From Meconema thalassinum (taxonomy: Eukaryota > Arthropoda > Insecta > Orthoptera > Tettigoniidae), in assembly GCA_946902985.2 (NCBI GenBank), contig OX336389.2, positions 171,130,704 to 171,194,703 of the forward strand: 64,000 nt of DNA, written 5' to 3'. Shown here piece by piece: positions 1 to 11,273 of this stretch (positions within the stretch are counted from its first letter, which is position 1; each line of letters begins with the position of its first letter). The position numbers were made by a program, and so were the translations under genes. The notes under the pieces are model-generated. The model did not search any database and was not told the DNA's origin. It was given only the letters and a program-made list of their open reading frames with translations.

Positions 1-205
1 CCATCTTCAAGAGAGAATTTACGTTAAACGTCATTAGCCAATTCTTTGATTTAGGTTTAATTTTCTTACGGGGTGTCGAGGCACTCCGACTTACCTCATC
101 GTACACGTCTGTGGTCTCCCCAGAATCCGAATAGACCACTTGCGGTTTTTCAACCGTGGGATTTGACCCACTGGGGTAAGTTGTTTTTGAACGCTCTACA
201 TCCAT
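1..205 (-). CDS. Partial ORF running off the left edge, probable start of an LTR-retrotransposon gag
   Basis: A minus-strand ATG at 205-203 opens a frame of 68 codons that stays open to the window edge. The product begins MDVERSKTTYPSGS and is hydrophilic and rich in Ser, Thr, Lys and Pro, with a basic stretch (PRKKIKPKSK) near residue 55. No domain is recognisable. About 90 bp upstream in the reading direction lies a duplicated 18-bp motif (295-312 and 331-348), an arrangement compatible with the LTR end and leader of a retrotransposon. A gag start is therefore my inference, not a recognised homology. A host gene's first coding exon is the alternative. The rest of the frame is outside the window. 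Confidence 0.35.
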   Translation of the reverse strand, partial: MDVERSKTTYPSGSNPTVEKPQVVYSDSGETTDVYDEVSRSASTPRKKIKPKSKNWLMTFNVNSLLKM

Positions 206-294
206 GTTGATTAACTTGGATTAGGGATTTGACTAGAATTGAGGTTCTAGCCGGGTTAAGCTCAGAGTTCCACTTCTGAGTGTTATTAATCAGC

Positions 295-348
295 CGCCAC
301 TAACATGTGGAACAGACGCTGTCGGAGTATCGCCACTAACATGTGGAA
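295..348. repeat. Two identical 18-bp direct repeats, possible LTR edge
   Basis: The motif cgccactaacatgtggaa occurs at 295-312 and exactly again at 331-348 (period 36 bp). Read on the minus strand, it precedes the ORF that leaves the window at the left. A TGTGG...CCACA pair at 342-346 and 814-818 could mark a 477-bp LTR (342-818) with an AATAAA on the minus strand near 490, but the partner LTR is outside the window, so this boundary is only a guess. Confidence 0.3.
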
Positions 349-818
349 TCGTCATACCCCTAAGACTGATATATGGCCTCCATATACCTTTTACTCATTA
401 ACCCGAGCACTGGGTTGCCCCTTCCGCCAATTATGCTGTACCGAAAGTTACCTTCTCCACCATAAATGCTAGAAATCATCTTATTCTTTTATTTTAGTAT
501 CCTTTTAATTAATGCCTTTACTATAAACTTTTCTTACTATTATCAGTCAAATACCATGTTGCAAATAAATTAAGAAATTGTGTTCATGAAGCCCACGGCA
601 CGCACGCACGCACAAGTTTATCTTATGTGGGATTAACCCTGTATTTTGATACAACATCTGTATATGTACATGTTTTCTGTCAGTGAATAAAAATGTGTGC
701 TCGTAAAAAAAAAAATCTTTCAGTTGCAATTGGAGCATACTGCATTGTTGACAAGAATTAGGCTACTACAAGGCCTGCAGCATATTATTACTCAGATGGT
801 ACCTTCCAATTAACCACA

Positions 819-1639
819 GTAGGCCCAATTATAACCAATTAGTTCCGAGAATAAACTAGAAAGAAAAAGTACTGGGAAGGGAGCATATTCATATCTTAAA
901 ATGCTTGATGCTGTTAGCAATAACAGTAAAATTTTAAGAGAGAATGCTAAGGAAATAACTTAGGTGGTGTAACCGGATCCTCATCACACTAAAAGTGTTA
1001 GTGTAATTAGTGCCAAATTCATTAATTTCAGAAAAATAATTAGATATCACAAAATTTATATACAGTAGTGCATTTCATATTCCCTTTAAAATACATCCAG
1101 TTCACCAATTTTGAAGGGTGAAATACAGTAAGTACATCAAAGAATATCATGGCACACTAATACAGTAAATTCTATGACATGCTGTGAAGGGGAAAGGAGA
1201 AATAGGACTTTCAATGAAAAACAAGAAACACACTCAATACTGCTAGAAATCATCATATTTTATTTAAAAAGTTGTCAACGAAGAAAAAATAACAGGGAGA
1301 GCCAAAATCAAACTTAGCAAAAATACAGTAATCAAATCTGGCCCTTTTAAAAGTATGTGTTGAGGCATGTTCTTCTTTCTTGCCAAGGTATAACCGTAGG
1401 CTACAGCACATGATAATGGACCTATTACCTCCTTGATGCCATGGCTGACACCGATGAACCACAAATTCCTACAACACATGCAAGTTTGTATGTTGAAACA
1501 GTTAACTTAATAAATGTGTAATGCTTGAAAATGAGAACTTGAATTTGCTGATATGTGTGTGCTTGCACCTACTATAACTACATTTTAAAAGAAACTCTTT
1601 TTGTAGAATCATTGTGTTTTTGATATTAATTCATTTAGG
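819..1639. other. No gene recognised
   Basis: AT-rich sequence with no coding frame that resembles a known family and no clear repeat boundary. The short ORFs here look like chance frames. Confidence 0.5.
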
Positions 1640-1655
1640 GCTTTTGCTGGCATTG

Positions 1656-3649
1656 TCACTTGTTGTGACGCGACTGTGATAACTCAATAGTCTTTGTCAA
1701 TACAGGATCCTTAAGAGTAACATCTGCTACAATTTCAGCATTTATGGGTAACCCTGACAGTTCAGTTATTACGCTTTTTACACTTTCTACAATAATTTCA
1801 TCTTGACTGGGAAGTCTAGACAACATGTCTGCGGGTCCTATATTTTCACTTTTCCTATACTCTGCTTTGTATTTGAATGCTGCTAAAGTAGTAGCACAAC
1901 GTTGTAACTTGACAGCTGCTACTACTGGCAAGGGTCTTTCAGGTGACAATATGGATTTAAGGGCAAGTTATCTGTAACTAATATAAACTCTCTCCCTGCT
2001 AAATACTTATAGAATCACATTATAGCCAATGCTTCTTTTTCAATTTGTGAATATTGTTTTTGTGTTTCGGAGAGTGTTGACGAAGCCAAATAAATAGGAT
2101 GCTCAAATCCATCTACTCTATGAGCTAGGACACAGCCTAGTCCATATTGTGACGCATCACAACAGAGTACCAATTGTTTACAAGGATCAAAATGCATGAG
2201 AGCATTACTCCCTATCAGCAGCTATTTTCAAAACTAGTATTACACTCATCAGACCAAGACCATTTGACTGTCTTTTTTAGTAATTCATTTAAGGGCTGCA
2301 GCAAGGTGCTAAGATTTGGCAAAAATGTTATATAAAAATTTATCATGCCTAACCATGACCTCAGCTCTTGTACATTTCAGGGAATTCTAGCTTCTACGAT
2401 TGGCTTTACTCTCTTGGGAGTAGTTTCAATTCCTTGACTCGTAATAACATGTCCTAAATATTCTACTCTTTCTTTCATGAACAAACATTTCTTTAAGTTT
2501 AGCCCAACATTGTGTTCTTGGAAGCATCTTAACACTTCCTCCAGTCTACAGAGTAAAGACTTAAAATCCCCTGCCCCAATGAGAACATCAATATAGCATG
2601 TCACACAATAACACATCCATGAATTCCTGAAAGGCGGCAGGTGCGGGAGCCACACCATACATGAAGCGCGTTGATGTCAAGAATCCTAAATGCGTGTTTA
2701 CGGTAAGACATTCCTGTGACTCGACGGCTAATCCTAGCAGCAAATATGCTTCTCTAAGATCTAACACACAATACATATTATTTCCTGCTAAACTAGCAAA
2801 TACATTATCTGCGTTTGGCAATGGATAATGATCAATTTTGATATTTACATTGACAGTTCTCTTATAGTCTATGCATAGTCGGTAACTACCATCCGGCTTC
2901 AGCACAGGAAATAATGGTGATGCCCATTCTGAAAATTTGACAGGCACCATTCTACCATCATCAATCATCTGTCTCAACTGATTTGTCACTTTTTGTCTTG
3001 TATAATAAGGTATATCATAGGCTTTACAACGTACTGGGACAGCATAGTCTTTGAGCATTAATTTAGCTTTAAACCCTTTTATTACCTTAGTACGATCACT
3101 TGAAAATACTTCTGGATACTTTGCAATTAGTGCTTTAATTTCAGGACAATATTCTGATTCCTTGATCACCTAAACTCTCCCATTTATTTTCTTTTTGACT
3201 TCTCCCAGTCTTTCTCCTACATCCCTCCAATTTACTATTTCTTCCAACCAATCCCTACCAATCAAAGGCAAAAACAACTGAGGTGTGTCACATACTATCA
3301 ACTTCAGCTCATGTTCATCTCCTACATTGTCACTAACCTTAACTGCTACTGTTCCTTCCACTTCCACAAGTTTAGCATCACATCCGCTAATACTTAAATG
3401 TGGAAACAATTCTTGCAACTGCTTTACATGAATTAAACTGTATCCTGAGCCCATATCAATTTCCATTAATACCTTTACACACTCAATATTGGCTTTCACG
3501 AACAATGGTTCATTATTATGTGTAACAAGGTTTACCCCCACTCCATTCTCATAGTTCCCAGTATCTCTAATTACCTCATTAATTCTGTTTTTGTTACTAT
3601 CCTCAGTGTTGTTTTGTTTAAATCCTATTTCTTCTTCTACTACACACAT
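1656..3649 (-). pseudogene. Ty3/gypsy pol remnant: protease, reverse transcriptase, RNase H
   Basis: Blocks run from high to low coordinates. 3649-3170 is a retropepsin-like domain in which the active-site triplet reads DMG (EIDMGSGYSLIHV) where the family has D-T/S-G; LPLIGRDWLEE marks its C-terminal side. 3169-2588 holds the fingers and palm of a reverse transcriptase (SEWASPLFPVLKPDGS, LCIDYK, CVLDLREAYL, YGVAPAPAAFQEFM). After a frame change, 2658-2377 continues with CYIDVLIGAGD, where the YxDD catalytic box has become YIDV, then NLKKCLFMKERVEYLGHVIT. 2197-2015 is RNase H ([20 protein letters not shown]). 1949-1656 is the tether before integrase. The altered catalytic boxes and frame changes make this non-functional. 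Confidence 0.85.
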
Positions 3650-3949
3650 GTCCTCAATCTACTAGCTTACACATTTCCCTTGCTTCTTTCTCCTCATTAA
3701 ATGATAGTTCCCACTCACATGACTCTTCTATTACATCCCCATTATTTACTCTGTTTATAACTAATTGATCATAACCACTACTCACGTCATAGTCCAGAAT
3801 ATTTTCCTCATATTGCTCCTGTTCCGATACCGTCGCCACTAACAATAGCTTCCGCTGATTCCCTATAACACGGGGCATATCGCCATTGTTCACTACACTC
3901 CTCTTGTTGCCCTTCGTCACTGACAACTGCTTAAATTTGCTCTCTATGA

Positions 3950-5010
3950 TAACGAGCCATATGGCCCATTTTTCCACACGCAAAACAATTTACACTTTTG
4001 GACCAGCAATTATCAGGGTCATACTTTGACGATCCACATCTCCAGCATCATTGTGACACATTGTTAGGTTGTCTCCGCCCTAAGTGTTGACCTCTAGGCA
4101 CTGCGTGTGCTTGTCCGGAAGTTCCGTGCATTTCCTTTCCTCTGTTTGGCGCTGGAGATTGAAACTGTTGACCAAAAGCTCCATGTCCTGGGATAGTGCC
4201 TCGTCCTCGAGCCCCGCTATTATTGGTGACACGGCTACCTCCACGATTTTGACTGTATACAGGCCCATGCTGAATTTTATTGACCCGATATCCTTCCCGT
4301 TCTGTGGCCATCTGTTGTGACTGTGTTTGCCACTTCTCCATTTGTTAGCCACCTCCACCACTCTATCATAAGTAAGATTTGGCTCTTGGTATAATCAATC
4401 TCTAATTTTGTCTGATGTGAGACCAAACATGAACTGATCTCGTAGACGGGAGTCCAAATTGTTTCCGAAATCACACGTCTGAGCTGCGTCATTAAGTTTA
4501 AGTACAGATTCCGCACCTGTCTGAGATGGCAGTTGTGTCATACGTTGAAACCGCACTGTCTCGGCGAGCGCCAATCCGGCAGGATTAAAATGTTCTTTTA
4601 ATCTTTTCTGAAGGTCCACAAGGGTATTATTTCTGGGTTCCACAGGTCTGCACAAACGATTTAGAGTTGCCCGTATTTCGCGATTTAAATGATTAAGAAA
4701 AAGCAATTTTTTTCTCACAGCATTTGATCCATCCACGGGAGAATCTTTTCTTTCAGTTGCCGGTGCGTCCGGACCCAACGCATGGTTATTCATTAAACAG
4801 TAGTCCTCGAATCTGCTGTAAAAGTCTTCAATTTTCTCATCCTTTGGATTGAAAACGTCCAAGTTTTCAATAAGGCGCGGGTGGTTGGGCCATATTTTGA
4901 ATGTCCTCAAGTTCCTTTATTATATTATGAAGTGCTGGTGCTCCCGTGAGCTGGCCGCGGCTTTCAACAATGCACTCATCCGATTCAAATCCTTCGAAAC
5001 CAAGGTCCAT
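3950..5010 (-). pseudogene. Ty3/gypsy gag remnant with zinc knuckles
   Basis: A start codon at 5010-5008 opens MDLGFEGFESDE; near 4905 the frame shifts into the main gag block (4910-4395), which contains DVFNPKDEKIEDFYSRFEDY and KKLLFLNHLNREIRATL, resembling retrotransposon capsid. A further frame (4341-4048) encodes an Arg/Gly/Gln-rich linker that ends in a stop. Immediately after are two nucleocapsid-type knuckles: CWRCGSSKYDPDNC and CFACGKMGHMARYH. The second ends in His where Cys is usual. The block is broken by at least two frame changes and one stop. Confidence 0.75.
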
Positions 5011-5145
5011 CGTATTTAATTGACTCCATTTAACTGTACTTTTCACATAATCACTATTTACTTGTGCCTTTTCACTTAACTTACGTTTTTAACCACTACA
5101 CTCTGAAGGTTCCTTTTACTAAATCCATTTTCCACTTGTCGCCAG

Positions 5146-5294
5146 TGTAATGACTCCTTCATTCTTGTCCATTTGTAACTCAACTGATTTATTTCTAAGA
5201 CGTGCCAACACCACATAACATAAGATGCAGTACCAACATTTATAATTTACACATATCATATATACGGTACACCCATAATACCTATTGCATTACA
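5146..5294 (-). repeat. Solo-sided 149-bp LTR of the Ty3/gypsy element
   Basis: The segment starts TGTAATG and ends CATTACA, a perfect 7-bp inverted terminal repeat. On the minus strand it contains a TATA-like tatata, then AATAAA about 40 bp from its end, and is followed directly by the TGGCGAC primer-binding-like motif. That arrangement is what an upstream LTR needs. No partner LTR is present in the window. Confidence 0.7.
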
Positions 5295-5459
5295 CTATGA
5301 ATTCGCGGTAACCGAGTGTCCATGCTCCAAGGTAACCTCTACTGACTCCCTTCACGCAAAGTTGTCACGTGATCTGGCCTGGCTTCATTGTCAAAACAAG
5401 TTTGTGTAACATTTCCAGGATTCATATTTCAATGCTAACCACTTTTCATTGGGACTGAA

Positions 5460-5765
5460 ATTATGAAATTTTTCTTATAAAATTCAAAATATAGGGCCAG
5501 TACCTAATGTAAGGCCACGACCGCCTTCTTCCCTCTTCCTTGCCTATCCCTCCCAATCTTCCCCTACCTTCCCATCCCTGATAAGGCCCCTGTTCGCTTT
5601 GCAGGTGAGGATACCGTACATGGGCGATGTGCTTGTCCCACCTCCCCAGTTGTATCAGACGACCTGAAGTTTCAAGCTCCAGGACACTGCCCTGGAGGCG
5701 GTAAAGGTGGGATCCCTCGCTGGATCCGAGGGACAAGCCAACCCTGGATGGCAAGACGACTAAGA
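5460..5765. repeat. Interspersed repeat fragment of unknown family
   Basis: GC-richer block ending in ggatccctcgctggatccg and ccaaccctggatggcaagac. It contains an open minus-strand frame with no recognisable domain. The phrasing looks like the 3' end of an interspersed element common in some insect genomes (memory only), and no second copy is present here. Confidence 0.35.
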
Positions 5766-5809
5766 AATAAACTATGATACTTCAAGTTTCTAGTTTTCAG
5801 ATAGAACCA

Positions 5810-6005
5810 AACTGGCCACGGTGGCCGAGAGCACTAACATGCTGGCATCGGAAGAGCGTGGTTTCGAATCCCACATATGTCGTCCTGAAGATGGTTTTCG
5901 TGGTTTCTTATTTTCACCAAGAGGCAAATGCCGGGACGGTTCCTTTCAACAGGTCCACGGCCGACTTCCTTCCAAAATCCCTTGTTTCCCGGCCTTCCAC
6001 TTCTA
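5810..6005 (+). mobile_element. tRNA-derived SINE, type A
   Basis: A-box-like tggccgagagcactaac and B-box ggtttcgaatccc about 45 bp apart form a tRNA-like head. The body has gtggtttcttattttcacca, ggcaaatgccgggacggt and ggccgacttccttcc. The same body occurs in the complete copy at 35810-36178. Confidence 0.7.
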
Positions 6006-6284
6006 GTAACAGAAAGATCTTATAGATGGAGGGCTGGTCAATACTGTAGGTACAGTGTGGTTCTATAATAGGTTCAGTAATAACATAGAGAACAAGAAAG
6101 TTTAATGCAACTGTATACGGTACCGGTACTCTATTAAAAATTATCTGCAACGTACTCTCCACAATTTGTTCTACTTTTGAATGGGCACTGAATAATTACG
6201 AAAACTATTCGCTTGAGAACTTGCAGATACAACTATTACAGATTCTTATAACTAATGTGTCTTAGAACCCCACTGCGTAGCTGT

Positions 6285-6460
6285 GCCCTTCACTTCACAC
6301 TCCAGGACACCGATGGGGCGCTGCAGAAAGATTCGAACCTCACAGCGGCCATCCTGTGCGTGGTTTCCGTTGGTTTTTCCCGCACTCTTTTCAGGCAAAT
6401 GCACCCTATTTCAAGTCCTGGGGTACCTACTCCAATTCTAATTCCCAAGTAGGGCCTAAT
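6285..6460 (+). mobile_element. SINE fragment related to type A
   Basis: A B-box-like agattcgaacctc is followed by gtgcgtggtttccgttggtt and ttcaggcaaatgc, the body motif of the type A SINE. Head and tail are eroded. Confidence 0.45.
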
Positions 6461-6484
6461 TACAATTACACTGCTTCAGTCACC

Positions 6485-6660
6485 AGACAGGGGGCGTGGT
6501 GGCGCAGCGGTCAAGCTGCTTGCCTCTCACCAAGGTGGACCGATTTCGATTCCCGGTCAATGCATGTGATATTTTCGAAGTGAAATGTCATGTCCTGTAG
6601 TTCAGATTCAACGTAAAAGGTCCCGTGGCTCATGATTGCGAGATTAATGGTTACGTATAA
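6485..6660 (+). mobile_element. tRNA-derived SINE, type E
   Basis: gtggcgcagcggtcaagctg (A box) and gatttcgattcccggt (B box) give a clear tRNA-like head about 70 bp long, followed by an unrelated body. Single copy in this window. Confidence 0.55.
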
Positions 6661-6909
6661 CTACAAGCTTCAGCTTTTTCAGTCACCAGAATAACACAAG
6701 TTGTAGGCTATGTGTGTTTGTCCTGTATAATTTTTGAATAAAACTGCATTCATGTGGGACCATTGTTTCAGGGTGTCAGTTATTCATTTCGCTGCTGTTT
6801 CTAGTAAGAGGCTTGGATATCTAGCCCCGTGTATTTTGGTGTGTGTGGAATTGTCTGATAACTTGTGTTATTGTAATGGCTATATTAGTGTATGTATTTG
6901 TAATTCAGG

Positions 6910-7157
6910 TGAGGGATTGGGAAGGAGGCGACCGTGGCCTTAAGTTGGAAACCATACCGGCATTTGCTTGAGGTAGAAATCGGAAACCCACGTAAATCCA
7001 TTTCCAGGATGGCTGAGGTGTGAATTGAACCCAATTCCTCCCAGCATTGCCTCACGAGGTTGAGTGTATCCAGCTTCAGTCCTCAGACCACCATTAAATT
7101 TCTTGATAGAGTCGGGAATCGAATCCGGACCTCCGCTACACCACGAGGTGGTCATTT
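6910..7157 (-). mobile_element. tRNA-derived SINE, type F
   Basis: On the minus strand the head starts cctcgtggtgtagcggaggt and has the B-box ggattcgattcccg. The body ends in ggtttccaacttaaggccac and gcctccttccc, which resembles the type A 3' body, so the two families share a 3' module. Confidence 0.6.
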
Positions 7158-7179
7158 TCCACTCTTGTATAAATTTCTA

Positions 7180-7290
7180 TCTCTAAGCATCTTATTATTC
7201 CCGTTTCAACGGGGTCGGGGAACAGATGTGATGATTTTCTATGTGGTGGGTGATTTTTAAGGTCGGATGTTCTTCCTGACGCCAACTTCA
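7180..7290 (-). mobile_element. SINE type A 3' end
   Basis: Minus-strand copy of the tail seen at 36062-36165: gacgccaacttcatgc (rc of the gacgttggcgtcagg module) through accccgttgaaacgggaata. The head is missing. Confidence 0.55.
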
Positions 7291-7319
7291 TGCTAGGAGT
7301 TAATGGTAGATGGCCACCT

Positions 7320-7562
7320 GTAGTTTAATAAACGCAAATGTAGGGTGATTATTGCTTTGAGGGGTGAAGCATCGAGGTTAACTGCCCTAATGAACATAAA
7401 TGAATTGAATTCGTTAAGGAGTTGGAAGGAAGCGGTCTCGAATTGAAAAAGGGAAAACCCAGAAAACCTTTTCAAGGATTACCGACTGTGGGATACGAAC
7501 CCACTTGTTCCCTGAGTGTGAAGGTAGCCTCCCTCACGCTCGGTGCCTTATTGGTTTAACCA
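7320..7562 (-). mobile_element. tRNA-derived SINE
   Basis: Read on the minus strand, ccgagcgtgagggaggctac and gtgggttcgtatcccac are A- and B-box-like. The body includes ggttttctgggttttccc and gaccgcttccttcc, again the shared 3' module. Confidence 0.5.
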
Positions 7563-7760
7563 CCGTTTTAATTACTTTTTTTTTTTTTGAGCCTCCCTGA
7601 TTCTGGACATCTTTATAATGCAGTGTGTGCCAACCGTAAATCAATTTGTTTAATTCTGTCATTTCTACAGTAGGTGACTGCTCACTCGGTACAAGAACTG
7701 TATTATTTCGCAGAAACTAACTTTCATTGCCGAAAGCCGTTCCTCCAAAAATATTACTAA

Positions 7761-8412
7761 TCTCTACTTAGTATAAAACAAAGTCCCCGAATCTTGGATG
7801 TTACGGGTAAACTCAAGAACTACTGGATGGATTTTGATGCGGTTTTCACCATTCTGTAAAGAATATCTCGAGGATGATTTTTGTAGAAAATAATTTATTT
7901 ATGATCATAGGAAGCCGAGCAGTAACGATTTCAGTGGAAAAGTCGAAAAAAAAACCTGGCGTCCGAGCGCTTTGTAAGCGTACGCTGGGCAAACCGTTAA
8001 AAATGTCTAAATACTACAAGTGTAAGAATTGTTCAGCATGAAAAGTTCTACAAAAAAGTCCACGAGAGCATATGTCTATCTTCAATACATCGCCCACTAT
8101 AAGTGTTTTTACGTTTTAATTTCTTCCAACCATGTCCATTCAACTACTGATGTGACAGTTTACGAGCTAGCTAAGGGCGAGTCTATCATCCCGGGTACAG
8201 CCTAGCTAGCGGGCGAACCTATTGCCCCAGATACAGCCAGCAGCAAACCGTTGAGTCGTGTCGAGTTAAGACTTCTGAGAAGGGTGGTTATGTTTGGAGT
8301 TTCCCTGGAAGTGCAACTCGGGTTTTCTTCATTTCGCCTGTGATACACAGTCAATTTAAGATTGGACGGAAGGGGGATTATGTTATATTAAATTATACTG
8401 GTTGGCGTATAA
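7761..8412 (+). mobile_element. Non-autonomous Helitron, first of two in tandem, 3' end missing
   Basis: Starts with TCTCTACTTAGTATAAAAC after an A, as Helitron 5' ends do. It is about 80-90% similar by eye to the unit starting at 8413 until roughly 8380 (ggacggaagggggatt). There it diverges into atgttatattaaatta, then abuts the next unit with no spacer. It has no terminal hairpin of its own. Confidence 0.65.
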
Positions 8413-9268
8413 TCTCTACTTGGTATAAAACAAAGTCCCCGATTCTTGTATGTCACGGGTAATCTTGAGAACCACTGATTTTGATGCGGTTTTCACCATT
8501 CTGTAAAGGATATCTCGAGAAAGGTTTCTGTAGAAAATAATTTATTTATCACCAAATGAAGTCAAGCACTAACGATTTCAGTGAAAAGGTCGAAAATAAA
8601 AACTGGCATCCGTGCGCTTTTTAAGCTTACTCTGGGCAAACCGTTAAAAATATCTATATACAATGAGTGTAAGAATTGTCCAGCACGAAAAGTGCTACAA
8701 AGAAAGCCCGGGAGAGCATATCTCTATCTTCAATACATCGCCTACTATAAGAGTTTTTACGTTTTCATTTCTTCCAACAATCTCCATTCAGTTACTGAGG
8801 CGACAGTTTATGAGCTAGCTAGGGGCGAGTGTATAACCCCAGTTACAGCTTAGCTAGCGGTCGAGCTTATTGCCCCAGATACCGCCAGCAGCAAACTGTC
8901 GAGTCGTGTCGAGTTAAAAACTTAAGAGAAGAGTGGTTGTGTTTGGAGTTTCCCTGGAAGTGCAACTCGGCTTTTCTTCATTTCGCCTGTGAACTTTTCG
9001 TTCTGCAAAATTCACAGTCAAGTTATGATTGGACGGAAGGGGGATTTGTGTTTCATGCACCTCGCCGTTCTTAAATTACATCCGACAAGAATTTGTTGCA
9101 CATTCATCTCCATGATAATATAATTAATAGTCCAGTCAGTGATTTTAAACCCATCATGCCGAGACGTAAAACTGATATTGGTCGTTGTTCATTGACATTG
9201 GAAGAAAGAGCGCTTATCACGTAATGCATTCATAACTGTTCCCGGGCGAAGCCGGGTCGTGTTGCTAG
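8413..9268 (+). mobile_element. Non-autonomous Helitron with hairpin and CTAG end
   Basis: Begins TCTCTACTTGGTATAAAAC and ends cccgggcgaagccggg followed by tcgtgttgCTAG and a T. A GC hairpin about 10 nt before CTAG is the Helitron 3' signature, and insertion lies between A and T. Just before the end, an ATG at 9156 opens MPRRKTDIGRCSLTLEERALIT, which resembles the first residues of Helitron-encoded proteins in arthropods (from memory). That suggests derivation from an autonomous parent by loss of most coding sequence. Confidence 0.75.
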
Positions 9269-9560
9269 TATATTATAATACAAAATTAGCCTATAGACAT
9301 CCCGTAAGGGCAAAGGCCTTCTGTTTGCACAGGTACGTGCTCATGATTCGACTCCGAAGGTGAGCACTCCTTGGGAGCTTTTGGCTCGTTATTATTGACG
9401 CTTCATCGTGTCTCTATCCCTACTTATTTTTACACTTTTATCACTTCCGCTTTACCAGTCTCCTGACACTTCCGCACTGTACTGTTCGCATGTTGCACTC
9501 ACTGTCATTGTTTTTCTGTCCTGTTTGGCTGCAGGTGCATCCATGAATTTATTCTATCAG

Positions 9561-9780
9561 GCTGACTGTGCGGCTCAGCGGTATCGTTCTCGCTTGATGT
9601 TTCGAAGGTTGCAGGATCGAATTCTGGCACAGCGAGTTGGCTTTTGAGGGTGCACAATTGAGAGGGAGCCGTGTCAGTAAATTTACTGGCACGTTAAAGA
9701 TCCCCATCGGGGTAAAATTCCGGTCTCTAAAAGCCGCTGTTGTAAAAAGGGACGTAAAACCAATAGCATTATTAACTTAT
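9561..9780 (+). mobile_element. tRNA-derived SINE, type C
   Basis: Head ctgtgcggctcagcggtatc (A box) and gcaggatcgaattctgg (B box), body gcttttgagggtgcacaa and tgagagggagccgtgtcagt, then cacgttaaagatccccatcg and gacgtaaaaccaatagc at the tail. Other copies lie at 14833, 18740 (minus), 43918 (minus), 53646 and 57067. Confidence 0.75.
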
Positions 9781-10307
9781 CTGTCCCTTGCCACTCTCGA
9801 CCATTGGTTTCCCGCTTTAGTTAATCGAACTAACATCCATCGTGGAAATTGAATAATATGCATCTTCGGCTATTTTTAGAAAAAGAAACGAAAGAGTGCC
9901 TGACGAATATACATTGCGTAAAAACTATGTGCCAGAGTGCTTTCAAGACGTAATTAGTAACATTTGGGTTAAACTGAAGTCACCGATAAGAATTGAAAAT
10001 TTATGTTGACTGCTTCCAACAACTTCTTCACCTCCTTAACTAGTTTTAACTTTATGGGGTTCGTGGTTAGAGGCTGTGTCACACTACGTGTAACATTTCA
10101 GTGAAGTGAAAACAATTTTGTGTTCCTTAAATGCAGAACATGCTGCCAGCATTGACACGACCTAGATTAAAAAAAAAAAAAAAACGGCATCTAAGAAAAG
10201 ATCAAATAGGTAGGCCTACATCCATAACCGTTTCTCCAAATTGCCTAATATTATAACACAGTTGGAAACCCGAAATAAAACCCTGCAGCATTCACTTTCT
10301 CTGGTCA

Positions 10308-10590
10308 GCCCCGTGGTGTTGGGGTAGCGCGCATGCCTCTCACGGGTTCGATTCCCGGATCCATCGGGGATTTTAGAAACTGACGAGAAGACTGGAACGG
10401 GGTGCACTCAACCTCGTGAGGACAATTGGGTGGCTGTCTGAAAGTGACGCAGCAACTAGGTCAAGATTAACGGTTGAGGGCGATGCGCTGTCCTCGCGTC
10501 ACCCCAATATCTGCAGGCCAAATGGCTGGGCAGCGGTCACTTAGTAGGCCTAGGCCCTTTGTGGGCTGTAGTTTCACGGGGTTGGGTTTC
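10308..10590 (+). mobile_element. tRNA-derived SINE, type D
   Basis: ccgtggtgttggggtagcgc (A box) and gggttcgattcccgg (B box) form the head. The body ends with tctgcaggccaaatggctgg, gcggtcacttagtaggcc and ctttgtgggctgtag. A second, more diverged copy is at 11700. Confidence 0.7.
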
Positions 10591-11273
10591 ACTTTGTCTG
10601 ATAGACAAAATTTCAGTAACATTTCTTAGCAGAGCCAAAAATTGAACTCAGGACCTCAATACATACCCTGAAACCACAGGAGACGACTCATATGAAAATA
10701 ATTATGGTAGTTACATTTCCCGATATTCTGGTGATTTAAGACTTCTCTCAAAATGGTCCTGTAAACAGAAATGAAGTATGATGATTTTTGTTTTAAGTGG
10801 TGAAACTGCAAGGTCATCTGCACATAAAAAATCTTGCAAATTCTGAGCATAAAAGCAGATTCAACAATGGGTTGCACAAGTCTGACTCGTGTTCATTAGG
10901 GTGAATGTTTTATATATATATATGTCAAGGCATCTCCCATAAAAGCTTCTTTTGTGGATCAGCGGCAGTGTCCCCATACTGAAAGGAAGGCTGCGGGTTA
11001 GATTTCCAGATAGGAAGTTAGATTATTGAAGGACCGGAAAAATCCACATTCCACAGTGCTCAAGAGTCATTACGATGTGTCATACAAGACATCTTGTATC
11101 ACATTTGGGGGGATTAGAAGACAAAATTAATTAAATCTCAGCCACTGATTGCCCAATAAAACTCTGGTTTCATTGCTTGGTGGCAGTGCAAGTACAATGT
11201 CAAAACTGGAGAGTACATAACTTCACCTTGCTAGATCTACACCAGATCATTTGGGCCATACAATTATGGAAAA
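10591..11273. other. No gene recognised
   Basis: AT-rich sequence with a short TA run at 10912-10922. No coding similarity seen. Confidence 0.45.

Larger units (their letters stand above)
1640..5294 (-). mobile_element. Degenerate Ty3/gypsy LTR retrotransposon, integrase end missing
   Basis: On the minus strand the order is LTR (5294-5146), a primer-binding-site-like TGGCGACAAGTGG just inside it, gag, zinc knuckles, protease, reverse transcriptase, RNase H and the tether region. This is the Ty3/gypsy order. The sequence stops being recognisable near 1640, just after the tether (KSENIGPADMLSRLP). Integrase and the downstream LTR are absent, so the copy is truncated. Several frame changes separate the coding blocks. 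Confidence 0.85.

Noticed and set aside
547..738. Small ORFs of 60-90 residues across AT-rich stretches (for example 547-738, 1253-1479, 18398-18783, 54254-54522)
   Set aside because: No motif, no codon-like composition and no conserved context; expected by chance.
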